Of a stretch of DNA of 7,446 nucleotides, positions 1 to 7,313 are shown piece by piece. Origin of the DNA: Brachybacterium sp. (GTDB lineage Bacteria > Actinomycetota > Actinomycetes > Actinomycetales > Dermabacteraceae); NCBI GenBank assembly GCA_027322375.1, contig DAHVRS010000451.1:1-7446 (forward strand). Reading direction: 5' to 3'. The notes under the pieces were generated by a model. It was not told the origin of the DNA. It saw nothing but the letters and a program-made list of their open reading frames with translations, and made no database searches. Within the stretch, counting starts at the first letter, position 1, and each line of letters begins with the position of its first letter. Position numbers and translations under genes: made by a program.

Positions 1-41
1 TCCCCGAGGTCCCAGCACCGTCCAACCACCCCCTTCGTCCC

Positions 42-46
42 AGGAG
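42..46 (+). promoter_or_regulatory. Shine-Dalgarno-like AGGAG before the permease ATG at 52
   Basis: AGGAG lies five bases before the ATG at 52. It is the only support for an internal or true start there. Because the same frame is open upstream and the protein is short for its family, this match may be coincidental. Confidence 0.35.
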
Positions 47-51
47 TCGCC

Positions 52-702
52 ATGCCCGCCGCCGTCGGCGTGACCTCGTTCTTCTTCGGCACCGTCATGC
101 GCGACAACCCCTCGCAGTTCAACACCGCGCTGCGCCTGCCCACCCTGCGGATCCCGATCCTGGCGGACCTGCCCGTCGTGGGCCGGGTGCTGTTCGACCA
201 GAACATCCTGGTCTACCTCATGTGGATCATCGTCGCGGTGCTGACCGTCGCCTTGTTCCGCACCCGCTGGGGCCTGCGCGTGCGCGCCGTCGGGGAGCAC
301 CCGAAGGCCGCGGATACCGTGGGCATCGCCGTGAACCTCACCCGCTGGAAGAACGTGCTGCTCGGCTCCGCCGTCGCGGGGCTCGGCGGGGCGACCCTCA
401 CCATCGGCACCGGCGTCGCCTTCGGCGAGGAGATGAGCGCCGGCAAGGGCTATATCGCGCTCGCCGCGATGATCCTGGGCCGCTACCACCCCGTCGGCGC
501 GCTCCTGGCAGCGCTCACCTTCGCCTTCGCGGACTCGCTCCAGCTGCGGCTCGGCACCATGACCGCGTCCGCGGGCGGGGTCTCCATCCCCGGCGACTTC
601 CTGCTCATGCTCCCCTACATCGTCGCGCTGTTCGCGGTCGCAGGCGTCGTGGGCCGGGTCCGCGTCCCCGCCGCCGACGGCCAGCCCTACATCAAGCAGT
701 GA
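52..702 (+). CDS. Nucleoside-type ABC transporter permease, C-terminal part (5' end uncertain)
   Basis: Inner-membrane permease of the BPD_transp_2 family, the type that works with BMP-family lipoproteins to import nucleosides. From the ATG at 52 it gives 216 residues. Hydrophobic segments lie at about 52-69, 102-124, 134-165 and 183-202. The conserved cytoplasmic stretch GEHPKAADTVGI (81-92) and the SAGKGYIALAAMILGRYHP block (129-147) are typical of this family. Family members usually have about 300-430 residues, so the N-terminal membrane segments are missing. The reading frame stays open to the left edge, so the true gene may begin outside the window. However, the ATG at 52 has a good AGGAG five bases upstream, and the residues encoded before it do not look membrane-like. 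The nucleoside substrate is inferred from the cdd and deoA genes directly downstream; the stop codon overlaps the cdd start. Family confident, start weak. Confidence 0.85.
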   Translation: MPAAVGVTSFFFGTVMRDNPSQFNTALRLPTLRIPILADLPVVGRVLFDQNILVYLMWIIVAVLTVALFRTRWGLRVRAVGEHPKAADTVGIAVNLTRWKNVLLGSAVAGLGGATLTIGTGVAFGEEMSAGKGYIALAAMILGRYHPVGALLAALTFAFADSLQLRLGTMTASAGGVSIPGDFLLMLPYIVALFAVAGVVGRVRVPAADGQPYIKQ

Positions 703-1133
703 CCGTGCAGGAGGAGACCGCACCGGAGGAGGACTTCACCGCGCTCCTCGCCGTGGCGCGGGAGATCGCCGAGCGAGCCTACGCCCCGTACTCCCGCTTC
801 CGCGTGGGCGCTGCGGCGCGCACAGAGGACGGGCGCCTGGTGCGCGGCTGCAATGTGGAGAACGCCGGCTACGGCGTCACCCTCTGCGCCGAGTGCGGGC
901 TGATCAGCGAGCTGATCGCCGGTGGCGGCGGGAAGCTGCACCGCTTCGTGTGCGTGGGCGGGGACGAGACCCTCGCCCGTGACGAGCGGGACGTGGTCAT
1001 GCCCTGCGGCCGCTGCCGCCAGCTGCTGTCCGAGCACGCCGGCCCCGACCTCATCGTCCTCACCCCCGAGGGCCCGCGGACCATGGACCAGGTCCTCCCG
1101 CAGGCCTTCGGCCCCGCCGATCTCGAGACCTGA
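699..1133 (+). CDS. cdd: Cytidine deaminase
   Basis: Zinc-dependent hydrolytic deamination of cytidine and deoxycytidine to uridine and deoxyuridine in the cytoplasm. The protein has 144 residues, a normal length for the small homotetrameric form. Visible motifs are the N-terminal YAPYSRFRVGAA (28-39), the substrate loop GCNVENAGYG (50-59), the zinc/catalytic CAE (C63, E65) and the second zinc motif PCGRCRQ with C103 and C106. The residue after CAE is Cys rather than the Arg of many bacterial enzymes; this CAEC form is known in actinobacteria such as Mycobacterium. I chose GTG 699 because its GTGA overlaps the permease stop (700-702), which suggests translational coupling; GTG 705 is also possible, and neither has a strong ribosome site. 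deoA follows 28 bases later. The deoxyuridine made here is a substrate for that phosphorylase. Confidence 0.95.
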   Translation: MTVQEETAPEEDFTALLAVAREIAERAYAPYSRFRVGAAARTEDGRLVRGCNVENAGYGVTLCAECGLISELIAGGGGKLHRFVCVGGDETLARDERDVVMPCGRCRQLLSEHAGPDLIVLTPEGPRTMDQVLPQAFGPADLET

Positions 1134-1150
1134 CCTCGCCCGCTGACCTC

Positions 1151-1155
1151 AGGAG
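1151..1155 (+). promoter_or_regulatory. Ribosome binding site of deoA
   Basis: AGGAG six bases before the ATG at 1162, in the 28-base gap after cdd. It fixes the deoA start and allows independent initiation within the operon. Confidence 0.75.
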
Positions 1156-1161
1156 AGCACC

Positions 1162-2469
1162 ATGAACGCCACCTCGCTCGCCGTCGAGCCCTTCGACGCC
1201 GTCGACATCATCCACACCAAGCGCGACGGGGGCCGCCTCGCCCCCGAGCAGATCGACTGGGTGATCGACGCGTACACCCGCGGCGTCGTCGCCGAGGAGC
1301 AGATGGCGGCGCTGGCCATGGCGATCTTCGTGCGCGGCATGGAGCGCGAGGAGATCGCGCGCTGGACCACCGCGATGATCGACAGCGGCGAGCGGATGGA
1401 CTTCGCCGCCCTCGACAAGCCCACCACCGACAAGCACTCCACCGGCGGGGTCGGCGACAAGATCACCCTCCCGCTCGCCCCGCTTGTCGCCTCCTACGGC
1501 GTCGCCGTCCCGCAGCTGTCCGGCCGCGGCCTCGGCCACACCGGCGGCACCCTCGACAAGCTCGAGGCGATCCCCGGCTGGCGCGCCGAGCTCAGCAACG
1601 AGGAGCTGATGGCGCAGCTCGCGGACGTCGGTGCCGTGATCTGCGCGGCCGGCTCCGGCCTCGCCCCCGCGGACAAGAAGCTCTACGCCCTGCGAGACGT
1701 CACCGGCACCGTCGAGGCGATCCCGCTGATCGCCTCCTCGATCATGTCCAAGAAGATCGCCGAGGGCACCGCCGCGCTCACCCTCGACGTGAAGACCGGC
1801 GCCGGTGCGTTCATGCGCGAGGAGGCCGATGCGCGCGAGCTCGCCCGCACCATGGTGGACCTCGGCAATGACGCGGGCGTGCGCACCGTCGCCCTGCTCA
1901 CCGACATGTCCGCGCCGCTGGGCCGCACCGCTGGCAACGCGCTCGAGGTCCGCGAGTCGCTCGAGGTCCTCGCCGGCGGCGGCCCCGCCGACGTGGTCGA
2001 GCTGACCTGCGCACTCGCCCGCGAGATGCTCGAGGCGGCCGGGGTGCGCGACGCCGACGTCGAGGCCGCGCTCGCCGACGGCCGCGCGATGGACTCCTGG
2101 CGCGGTATGATCGCCGCCCAGGGCGGTGACGTCGACGCGCCGCTGCCCGTCGCGGCCCACGTCGAGGAGCTGCGCGCGAGCGAGGACGGTGTGGTGACTG
2201 GTCTGGACGCGATGGGCGTGGGCGTGGCCGCATGGCGCCTCGGCGCTGGCCGCTCCCGTCCGGGCGAGGCCGTGCAGGCCGCCGCCGGGGTCGAGATCGA
2301 GAAGCACCTCGGCGAGGAGGTGCGGGCCGGGGACGTCCTCGCCCGCCTCCATACGGACACCCCCGAGCGGATGGGCCGCGCGCTCGAAGCGCTCGAGGGC
2401 TCCTGGACTTTCGCTGCCTCCGGCACCGCCGTGCCCGAGCGCCGCATCGTCCTGGACCGCATCGCCTGA
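1162..2469 (+). CDS. deoA: Thymidine phosphorylase
   Basis: Reversible phosphorolysis of thymidine or deoxyuridine to the base plus 2-deoxyribose-1-phosphate; cytoplasmic. It has 435 residues, full length for the pyrimidine-nucleoside phosphorylase family. The family signature SGRGLGHTGGTLDKLE spans 120-135. Phosphate-site residues lie in KHSTGGVGDK (91-100). Residues matching the E. coli substrate contacts are all present with a constant +7 offset: H92, R178 (in LYALRD), S193 and K197 (in SSIMSKK). The C-terminal PYNP domain covers roughly 350-430. The start has a clear AGGAG. It lies 28 bases after cdd and is probably the last gene of the importer-cdd-deoA operon, because a minus-strand gene converges from the other side. 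Specificity for thymidine rather than uridine cannot be fixed from sequence alone; a broader pyrimidine-nucleoside phosphorylase (Pdp) is the alternative. Confidence 0.95.
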   Translation: MNATSLAVEPFDAVDIIHTKRDGGRLAPEQIDWVIDAYTRGVVAEEQMAALAMAIFVRGMEREEIARWTTAMIDSGERMDFAALDKPTTDKHSTGGVGDKITLPLAPLVASYGVAVPQLSGRGLGHTGGTLDKLEAIPGWRAELSNEELMAQLADVGAVICAAGSGLAPADKKLYALRDVTGTVEAIPLIASSIMSKKIAEGTAALTLDVKTGAGAFMREEADARELARTMVDLGNDAGVRTVALLTDMSAPLGRTAGNALEVRESLEVLAGGGPADVVELTCALAREMLEAAGVRDADVEAALADGRAMDSWRGMIAAQGGDVDAPLPVAAHVEELRASEDGVVTGLDAMGVGVAAWRLGAGRSRPGEAVQAAAGVEIEKHLGEEVRAGDVLARLHTDTPERMGRALEALEGSWTFAASGTAVPERRIVLDRIA

Positions 2470-2528
2470 CCCGCCGGGGCCCGGCCTGGGCCGCCCTCAC
2501 GTGCCCGGCCATCCCGCACGCCCGCTCC

Positions 2529-2543
2529 GCGTGCACTCCACGC
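2529..2543. repeat. Small stem-loop just upstream of the long palindrome
   Basis: GCGTG, five bases, then CACGC. It sits two bases before the 23-bp inverted repeat, so the transcript after deoA could form two hairpins in tandem. Short arms make chance occurrence possible in such GC-rich DNA. Confidence 0.3.
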
Positions 2544-2545
2544 AG

Positions 2546-2606
2546 ATCGAGACGTGGCTCCCTGCTCCCAAGAGTGTCCTGAAGGAGCAGGGAGCTCCGT
2601 CTCGAT
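2546..2606. terminator. Long inverted repeat, probable bidirectional terminator between convergent genes
   Basis: Two 23-base arms (2546-2568 and 2584-2606) are complementary at 21 of 23 positions, with the mismatches in the middle, around a 15-base loop (2569-2583). The core is CTCCCTGCTCC against GGAGCAGGGAG. It lies in the gap between the deoA stop and the stop of the opposing kinase-Nudix gene, where a two-way terminator is expected. There is no T-run on either side, which is common in actinobacterial terminators. The length and the larger loop could instead mark a dispersed palindromic repeat. The rest of 2470-2648 holds nothing else I recognise. Confidence 0.6.
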
Positions 2607-2648
2607 GCGCGACGGCGAGGTGCCAGGGGGCTCGGACGCTTGGCGGGG

Positions 2649-3710
2649 TCAGGGGCGGCGCAGCGCGGGCAGGATGTGCTCGGTCATGAGCGGTGCGAGG
2701 CGCGTGCCGGTCGCGGGCCGGTCCACCGGGAACCAGCGGTGATCGGCGAGCTCAGCCCGGACCGTGAGCGGTTCGGGCAGGACGCGGTCCGTGCGGAACA
2801 CGGTGGAGCGGACCCGGGTGCTGGGCTCGTTCGCGGCGGCCGCCTCGAACTCGCCGAGAAGCTCGAGCTCCGCCTCCTCGAGCCGCACCCCGAGCTCCTC
2901 CTCGACCTCACGGAGCGCCGCCTCGAGTGCGGTCTCACCGGCCTCGAGCTTCCCACCCACCTGCATGTAGGAGCCGGTGCCGCGCTTGCGCACCGCGAGC
3001 AGCTCTCGCCCGTCCTCTCCGTCCCGCAGGAAGGCGACGGCGGTGATCCGCAGGACCTGCGTCGCGGTGCCCAGCGGGCGCTGGCAGCGGTCCGCGGCGG
3101 CGAGGACCGTGAGCTGACGCAGCAGCTCGGTGCCTTCGTGCAGGCCGACGGGGCGCATCCCTGCACCGCGCCAGCGGGCGAGGTCGCCCCGTTGCTCGCG
3201 CGCGAGAGCCCAGCCACGGCGCAGCAGCGTCAGCGGGGGCTTCCGCCCTTCGCGCAGGTCGCGGGCGAGGCGCAGCGAGAACACCAGCGGCGTCGGGCGG
3301 TGCAGCACGATCGCGTCGGCGAGCAGCCCCATCGCGCGCAGCGGGGCGATGAGCTCCGCGGCGAAGATGCCCTCGGCGATGAGCAGCTCGGTGTCCTGCA
3401 CGTCCAGCGTCGTGGTGCCGGTGCGGCGCGAGAGCGGGATCGAGTAGACCGGCACCTCGGCCGTGCCGTCGTGGGCGAGAGCGGTGAGCGCCTCGAGCGC
3501 GGCGCCTCCATCCCAGGAGGCTGGATCGTCCCAGTCCACGATCCCGAAGCGGCGGGGGAGAGAGGGATCGTCGTGGTCGCGATAGAACTCGTCCAGCGGC
3601 ACGGTGGGCAGCCCGGCCCGGCGCGACATGAGCCCCTTCCCGCTGCCCGAGGGCCCGGCGACGATGACGATGCGGCGCGGGGGACGGGGGCGGAGAGCAG
3701 GGCCGGTCAT
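2649..3710 (-). CDS. Uridine-kinase-like P-loop protein fused to a Nudix hydrolase
   Basis: A 353-residue two-domain protein in one uninterrupted frame. Residues 13 to about 203 resemble the actinobacterial uridine kinase family: P-loop GPSGSGKG (19-26), LDEFYRD (39-45) where the kinase catalytic Asp normally lies (D40), [10 protein letters not shown] (58-67), VPVYSI (86-91) and AEGIFAAE (112-119). The Walker A residue after Lys, normally Ser or Thr that binds Mg2+, is Gly26, so kinase activity is in doubt. Residues about 218-353 form a Nudix domain with a complete Nudix box at 253-275: G253, E259, R267-E268, E271-E272 and G274. This domain should cleave a nucleoside-diphosphate-linked substrate, as yet unknown. 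The ATG at 3710 is preceded by a weak AGGA nine bases away; a TAGGAT box there could instead make the transcript nearly leaderless. The gene stands alone, facing deoA and diverging from deoC. Domain calls are confident; the reaction is not. Confidence 0.85.
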   Translation of the reverse strand: MTGPALRPRPPRRIVIVAGPSGSGKGLMSRRAGLPTVPLDEFYRDHDDPSLPRRFGIVDWDDPASWDGGAALEALTALAHDGTAEVPVYSIPLSRRTGTTTLDVQDTELLIAEGIFAAELIAPLRAMGLLADAIVLHRPTPLVFSLRLARDLREGRKPPLTLLRRGWALAREQRGDLARWRGAGMRPVGLHEGTELLRQLTVLAAADRCQRPLGTATQVLRITAVAFLRDGEDGRELLAVRKRGTGSYMQVGGKLEAGETALEAALREVEEELGVRLEEAELELLGEFEAAAANEPSTRVRSTVFRTDRVLPEPLTVRAELADHRWFPVDRPATGTRLAPLMTEHILPALRRP

Positions 3711-3718
3711 GGGATCCG

Positions 3719-3724
3719 ATCCTA
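3719..3724 (-). promoter_or_regulatory. Possible -10 box (TAGGAT) of the kinase-Nudix gene
   Basis: On the minus strand TAGGAT fits the actinobacterial TANNNT -10 pattern and ends eight bases before the ATG at 3710. That would put the transcript start within a base or two of the start codon. No convincing -35 is seen about 17 bases upstream. The same bases contain AGGA, which could act as a ribosome site instead. Confidence 0.3.
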
Positions 3725-3775
3725 CGGGGGCGGGCCCGCCGCTCGAGGCGACGGGCGGGTCTGCGGGGTGCGAGG

Positions 3776-3810
3776 ACGCTCACGCGCAGACGCTCATGCG
3801 GGGCGCTCAC
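3776..3810. repeat. Three direct repeats of CGCTCA in the deoC upstream region
   Basis: CGCTCA occurs at 3777-3782, 3791-3796 and 3804-3809, within the broader consensus (A/G)CGCTCA(C/T), at spacings of 14 and 13 bases. The repeats lie in the 200-base divergent region between the kinase-Nudix gene and deoC, upstream of both. They could be an operator, but the boxes are short. A short inverted repeat (CCTCTC at 3842-3847, GAGAGG at 3857-3862) lies nearer deoC. I found no clear -10 for deoC in 3800-3910: the stretch contains no TA dinucleotide. Confidence 0.3.
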
Positions 3811-3896
3811 ATGCACTCGGGCGGGAGCAGAACGCGCACTTCCTCTCAGAGCCATGGAGAGGTTCGCGTGCTGTGCAGTGCGCTGCCCTCCGGCGT

Positions 3897-3902
3897 GGGA
3901 GG
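3897..3902 (+). promoter_or_regulatory. Ribosome binding site of deoC (decides the start)
   Basis: GGGAGG eight bases before the ATG at 3911. It favours 3911 over the in-frame ATG at 3854, which lacks such a site and would add 19 residues foreign to the family. Confidence 0.75.
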
Positions 3903-3910
3903 ATCCCGTC

Positions 3911-4576
<666 letters not shown>

Positions 4577-4587
4577 GCCTCGCTAGC

Positions 4588-4631
4588 AGCAGAAGGCCCG
4601 GCCAGGAGGATTCCTGGCCGGGCCTTCTGCT
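4588..4631. terminator. Perfect 20-bp stem terminator between deoC and the mutase gene
   Basis: Arms 4588-4607 and 4612-4631 are perfectly complementary over 20 bases around the 4-base loop GGAT. The hairpin begins 12 bases after the deoC stop and ends 20 bases before the stop of the minus-strand mutase gene, so it can serve both converging transcripts. No T-run follows on either strand, as is common in high-GC actinobacteria. Confidence 0.85.
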
Positions 4632-4651
4632 ATGCGGAGTCCGCGAGCGGA

Positions 4652-6391
4652 TCAGGCGCCCGTGAGGGCACGGCGCATGTCCTCGGTGAGCGTCGCCAGA
4701 TGCTCCGCCGCCGTGGCGCGCACGGCGCCGATCCCGGCCGCATCGGCCCCGGCGGGAACCTCCTCGCGCACCTCCAGATAGCACTTGAGCTTCGGCTCCG
4801 TGCCCGAGGGACGCACGATCACGCGCGCATCATCGGCCGTGACCAGCAGCATCCCGTCCGTCGGCGGGAGCCCCGTCGAGGCGACCGAGCCCTCAGCGAG
4901 GTCCTGCACCGTGGTGACCGCATGCCCGGCCAGCTCCTGCGGCGGCTCGGCGCGCAGGCGCGCCATCATCACGTCCCGCTCCGAGAGCTCGGTGACGCGC
5001 AGTGAGAGCTGCGAGGTCGCGAACAGGCCGTGCGTGCGGGAGAGCTCGTCCAGGCGGCCCACGAGCGTGGTCCCCTCGGACTTCGCGAGCGCCGCCATCT
5101 CCGCGACGGCGAGCGCTGCGGAGAGACCGTCCTTGTCCCGCACCACCTCGGGCAGCACGCAGTAGCCGATCGCCTCCTCGTAGCCGAAGGTGATCCCCTC
5201 CGCGCGGGTGATCCACTTGAAGCCGGTGAGGGTGGTTGCCGCGTCCAGGCCCGCCGCCTCGGCGATCCGGCCCAGCCAGCGGCTGGAGACGATCGAGTTC
5301 GCGACTGTGCCGGTCAGGCCGTGACGGCGGATCAGGTGGTCGCCGAGCAGCACCCCGAGCTCGTCACCGGTGAGCATCCGCCAGTCGCCGAGGTGCGGGT
5401 CGAGGACCGCGGCGGCGCAGCGATCCGCGTCGGGGTCGTTGGCGATCACCACGTCCGCCTCGAGAGTGCGGGCGAGCTCGAGCGCGAGATCGATCGCGCC
5501 GGGCTCCTCCGGGTTCGGGAACGCGACGGTGGGGAAGTCCGGGTCCGGATCGGCCTGCTTCGCGACCGGATGCACCTCGGTGAACCCGGTCCGATGCAGT
5601 GCCGCGAGCGCCAGCTCGGTGCCGACGCCGTGCATCGCAGTGTGCACGATCCGCACCTCGCGCGGCCCCTCGGGGGCCGGCAGGGCACAGATCGCCGCGA
5701 GATAGTCCTCGCGCAGCTGCTCGCCCAGCAGCTCCCAGCCGCTGGGAGCGACCTCGATCCCGGCCACCGGGCCGACGGCGGCGATGCGGGCGGCGATCTG
5801 GGCGTCCGACGGCGGCACGATCTGCACGCCCTGCCCCGAGGGCTCCGCGGCGCGGCCACCGAGGTAGACCTTGTAGCCGTTGTCCGCGGGCGGATTGTGG
5901 CTCGCCGTGACCACGATCCCGGCATCGGCCTGCAGGTGGCGGACCGCGAAGGCGACCAGCGGCGTGGGGCCGAAGCGCTCCAGCAGCAGCACCTTGCAGC
6001 CGGCCGCCGTCATGATCGCAGCGGAGCGGCGGGCGAAGGCCTCGGAGTTGCAGCGGGCGTCGTAGCCGATCACGACGACAGGCTCGGGGAGCTCGAGGTC
6101 GCCGGTGAGGTGGTCGGCGAGGCCGCGGGCGGCACGGGAGACGACGGCGAGGTTCATGCGGTGCGGGCCCGGTGCCATGCGGCCGCGCAGCCCGGCGGTG
6201 CCGAACTCGAGGTCGCCGGAGAAGGCGTCCTCGATCTCTTCGCGGGCCGCCACGTCACCGTTGCCGGCCTGTTCGAGCAGGCTGGTCAGCGCCGCGGCTG
6301 TGACTGCGTCGGGGTCGTCCGCGATCCAGTCCCGCACCCGCTCCTCGAGCGCCGGGTCCAGGCCGTCGGCGGGGGAGAGTCCCTCGCTCAT
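4652..6391 (-). CDS. pmmB: Phosphoglucomutase/phosphomannomutase-family enzyme, probable phosphopentomutase
   Basis: Alpha-D-phosphohexomutase superfamily, 579 residues, full length for the PmmB/PGM2-like group. All four domain motifs are present: the phosphoserine loop TASHNP (162-167, S164) followed by PADNGYKVY; the Mg2+ loop DPDADR (319-324); the sugar-binding loop GYEEAIGY (403-410); and the phosphate-binding RPSGTEPKLK (527-536). The sugar loop is of the EEAIGY type, as in PGM2, rather than the GEES type of classical phosphoglucomutase. Human PGM2 prefers pentose phosphates. The ATG overlaps the stop of the upstream phosphorylase gene by four bases (ATGA), with no Shine-Dalgarno, implying translational coupling. 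Context therefore favours conversion of (deoxy)ribose-1-phosphate to the 5-phosphate, linking PNP and DeoA to DeoC. Hexose-phosphate activity cannot be excluded. Family confident; substrate inferred. Confidence 0.93.
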   Translation of the reverse strand: MSEGLSPADGLDPALEERVRDWIADDPDAVTAAALTSLLEQAGNGDVAAREEIEDAFSGDLEFGTAGLRGRMAPGPHRMNLAVVSRAARGLADHLTGDLELPEPVVVIGYDARCNSEAFARRSAAIMTAAGCKVLLLERFGPTPLVAFAVRHLQADAGIVVTASHNPPADNGYKVYLGGRAAEPSGQGVQIVPPSDAQIAARIAAVGPVAGIEVAPSGWELLGEQLREDYLAAICALPAPEGPREVRIVHTAMHGVGTELALAALHRTGFTEVHPVAKQADPDPDFPTVAFPNPEEPGAIDLALELARTLEADVVIANDPDADRCAAAVLDPHLGDWRMLTGDELGVLLGDHLIRRHGLTGTVANSIVSSRWLGRIAEAAGLDAATTLTGFKWITRAEGITFGYEEAIGYCVLPEVVRDKDGLSAALAVAEMAALAKSEGTTLVGRLDELSRTHGLFATSQLSLRVTELSERDVMMARLRAEPPQELAGHAVTTVQDLAEGSVASTGLPPTDGMLLVTADDARVIVRPSGTEPKLKCYLEVREEVPAGADAAGIGAVRATAAEHLATLTEDMRRALTGA

Positions 6392-7230
6392 GCCGCGCCG
6401 CCGGCGGTCGCGGGAGCGGTGATGCGGCGGACGGTCTCGGCGAGCAGGCGGGAGATCCGCGGTCCTGCCTCGCGGCCGGCCTCGAGGACCTCCTCGTGGC
6501 TGAGCTTCTCCCCGGAGATGCCGGCGGCGAGGTTCGTGACCAGCGAGATGCCCAGCACGTCCAGGCCCGCCTCGCGCGCCGCGATCGCCTCGAGCGCCGT
6601 GGACATGCCCACCAGGTGTGCGCCGATGGTCTTGGCCATCTGCACCTCGGCGGGGGTCTCGTAGGTGGGGCCGGAGAACTGCATGTACACGCCCTCGTCG
6701 AGGCTCGGATCGACCTCCCGCGCGATCTCGCGCAGCGCCGGGGTGTACAGGTCCGTGAGGTCCACGAAGTTCGCGCCGGCCAGCGGGGTCGCGCCGGTGA
6801 AGTTGATCTGGTCGCTGATCAGCACGGGGGTGCCGGGCGTCCACGACGGGTTGATGCCGCCGCAGCCGTTGGTGAGGACCATGGTGCGGGCGCCGGTCGC
6901 GGCGGCGGTGCGCACACCGTGCACGACCGCGTCCACGCCTGCGCCCTCGTAGAAGTGGGTGCGCGCGCCGAGCACGAGTGCACGGGCGCCGGTGCCCTCG
7001 ATCTGGATCGAGCGCAGCGTGCCCACATGGCCGGCGACGGCCGGCGGGCGGAAGCCGGGAATGGAGGTCGCGTCGGCCTGCCACACTGTCTCGCCCAGCA
7101 GGTCCGCGGCACCGGACCAGCCCGAGCCGAGCGTGAGCGCGAGATCGTGGGAGGGGACGCCGCTGGCCTCCGCGATCGCGGCGGCGGCGTCACGGGCGAG
7201 CTGGTACGGATCGGTGTGCGAAGCAGTCAT
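6388..7230 (-). CDS. punA: Purine nucleoside phosphorylase (trimeric, PunA-type)
   Basis: Phosphorolysis of purine (deoxy)nucleosides to the free base and (deoxy)ribose-1-phosphate; cytoplasmic. It has 280 residues, normal for the trimeric PNP class, which is called deoD or punA in actinobacteria. Motifs seen: phosphate-binding LGSGWSG (34-40, S36), RTHFYEG (90-96) with R90 and H92, TNGCGGINPSW (120-130), SGPTYETPAE (186-195) with E191 at the purine site, GMST (208-211), and SLVTNLAAG (229-237) with the base-contacting N233. I chose ATG 7230 over an in-frame ATG at 7257. The residues from 7257 are not family-like, and a TACCTT -10-like box ends six bases before 7230, fitting a leaderless mRNA. 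It is first gene of a two-gene unit with the mutase, whose start overlaps its stop. Confidence 0.94.
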   Translation of the reverse strand: MTASHTDPYQLARDAAAAIAEASGVPSHDLALTLGSGWSGAADLLGETVWQADATSIPGFRPPAVAGHVGTLRSIQIEGTGARALVLGARTHFYEGAGVDAVVHGVRTAAATGARTMVLTNGCGGINPSWTPGTPVLISDQINFTGATPLAGANFVDLTDLYTPALREIAREVDPSLDEGVYMQFSGPTYETPAEVQMAKTIGAHLVGMSTALEAIAAREAGLDVLGISLVTNLAAGISGEKLSHEEVLEAGREAGPRISRLLAETVRRITAPATAGGAA

Positions 7231-7236
7231 GGACTG

Positions 7237-7242
7237 AAGGTA
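7237..7242 (-). promoter_or_regulatory. Probable -10 box (TACCTT) of the purine nucleoside phosphorylase unit
   Basis: On the minus strand TACCTT fits TANNNT, followed by six bases (CAGTCC) and the ATG at 7230. This places the transcript start at or next to the start codon. No Shine-Dalgarno precedes that ATG, consistent with leaderless translation. The -35 is weak: at best CTGCGA at 7260-7265, with 17-base spacing. Confidence 0.45.
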
Positions 7243-7313
7243 GCGCAGGACGGCCACCGTCGCAGGCTCCCGGGCAGTGCCGCGAACCAGACCCCTGTCA
7301 CCTCGGGCTTTGT

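Noticed and set aside
222..698. N-terminal extension of the cytidine deaminase frame into the permease gene
   Set aside because: The translation is arginine-rich noise overlapping a membrane protein in another frame; cytidine deaminase homology begins just after GTG 699.
885..896. CAEC instead of CAER in cytidine deaminase, as a possible active-site loss
   Set aside because: The same CAEC form occurs in the mycobacterial enzyme; the catalytic Glu and all three zinc Cys residues are present.
1060..2352. Long minus-strand open frame opposite deoA
   Set aside because: Antisense to a complete thymidine phosphorylase with all catalytic residues. The translation is low-complexity, rich in Gly, Ala, Arg, Asp and His, as expected from the opposite strand of high-GC coding DNA.
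3854..3910. Upstream in-frame ATG for deoC
   Set aside because: Adds 19 residues unlike the family and lacks a ribosome site, whereas ATG 3911 has GGGAGG at good spacing.
5030..6664. Long plus-strand open frame opposite the mutase and phosphorylase genes
   Set aside because: Runs across two well-supported minus-strand genes, with no recognisable domain and biased composition.
6392..7084. Extension of the mutase frame upstream through the phosphorylase gene
   Set aside because: Arg/His-rich translation overlapping purine nucleoside phosphorylase; the true ATG is at 6391 in the ATGA overlap.
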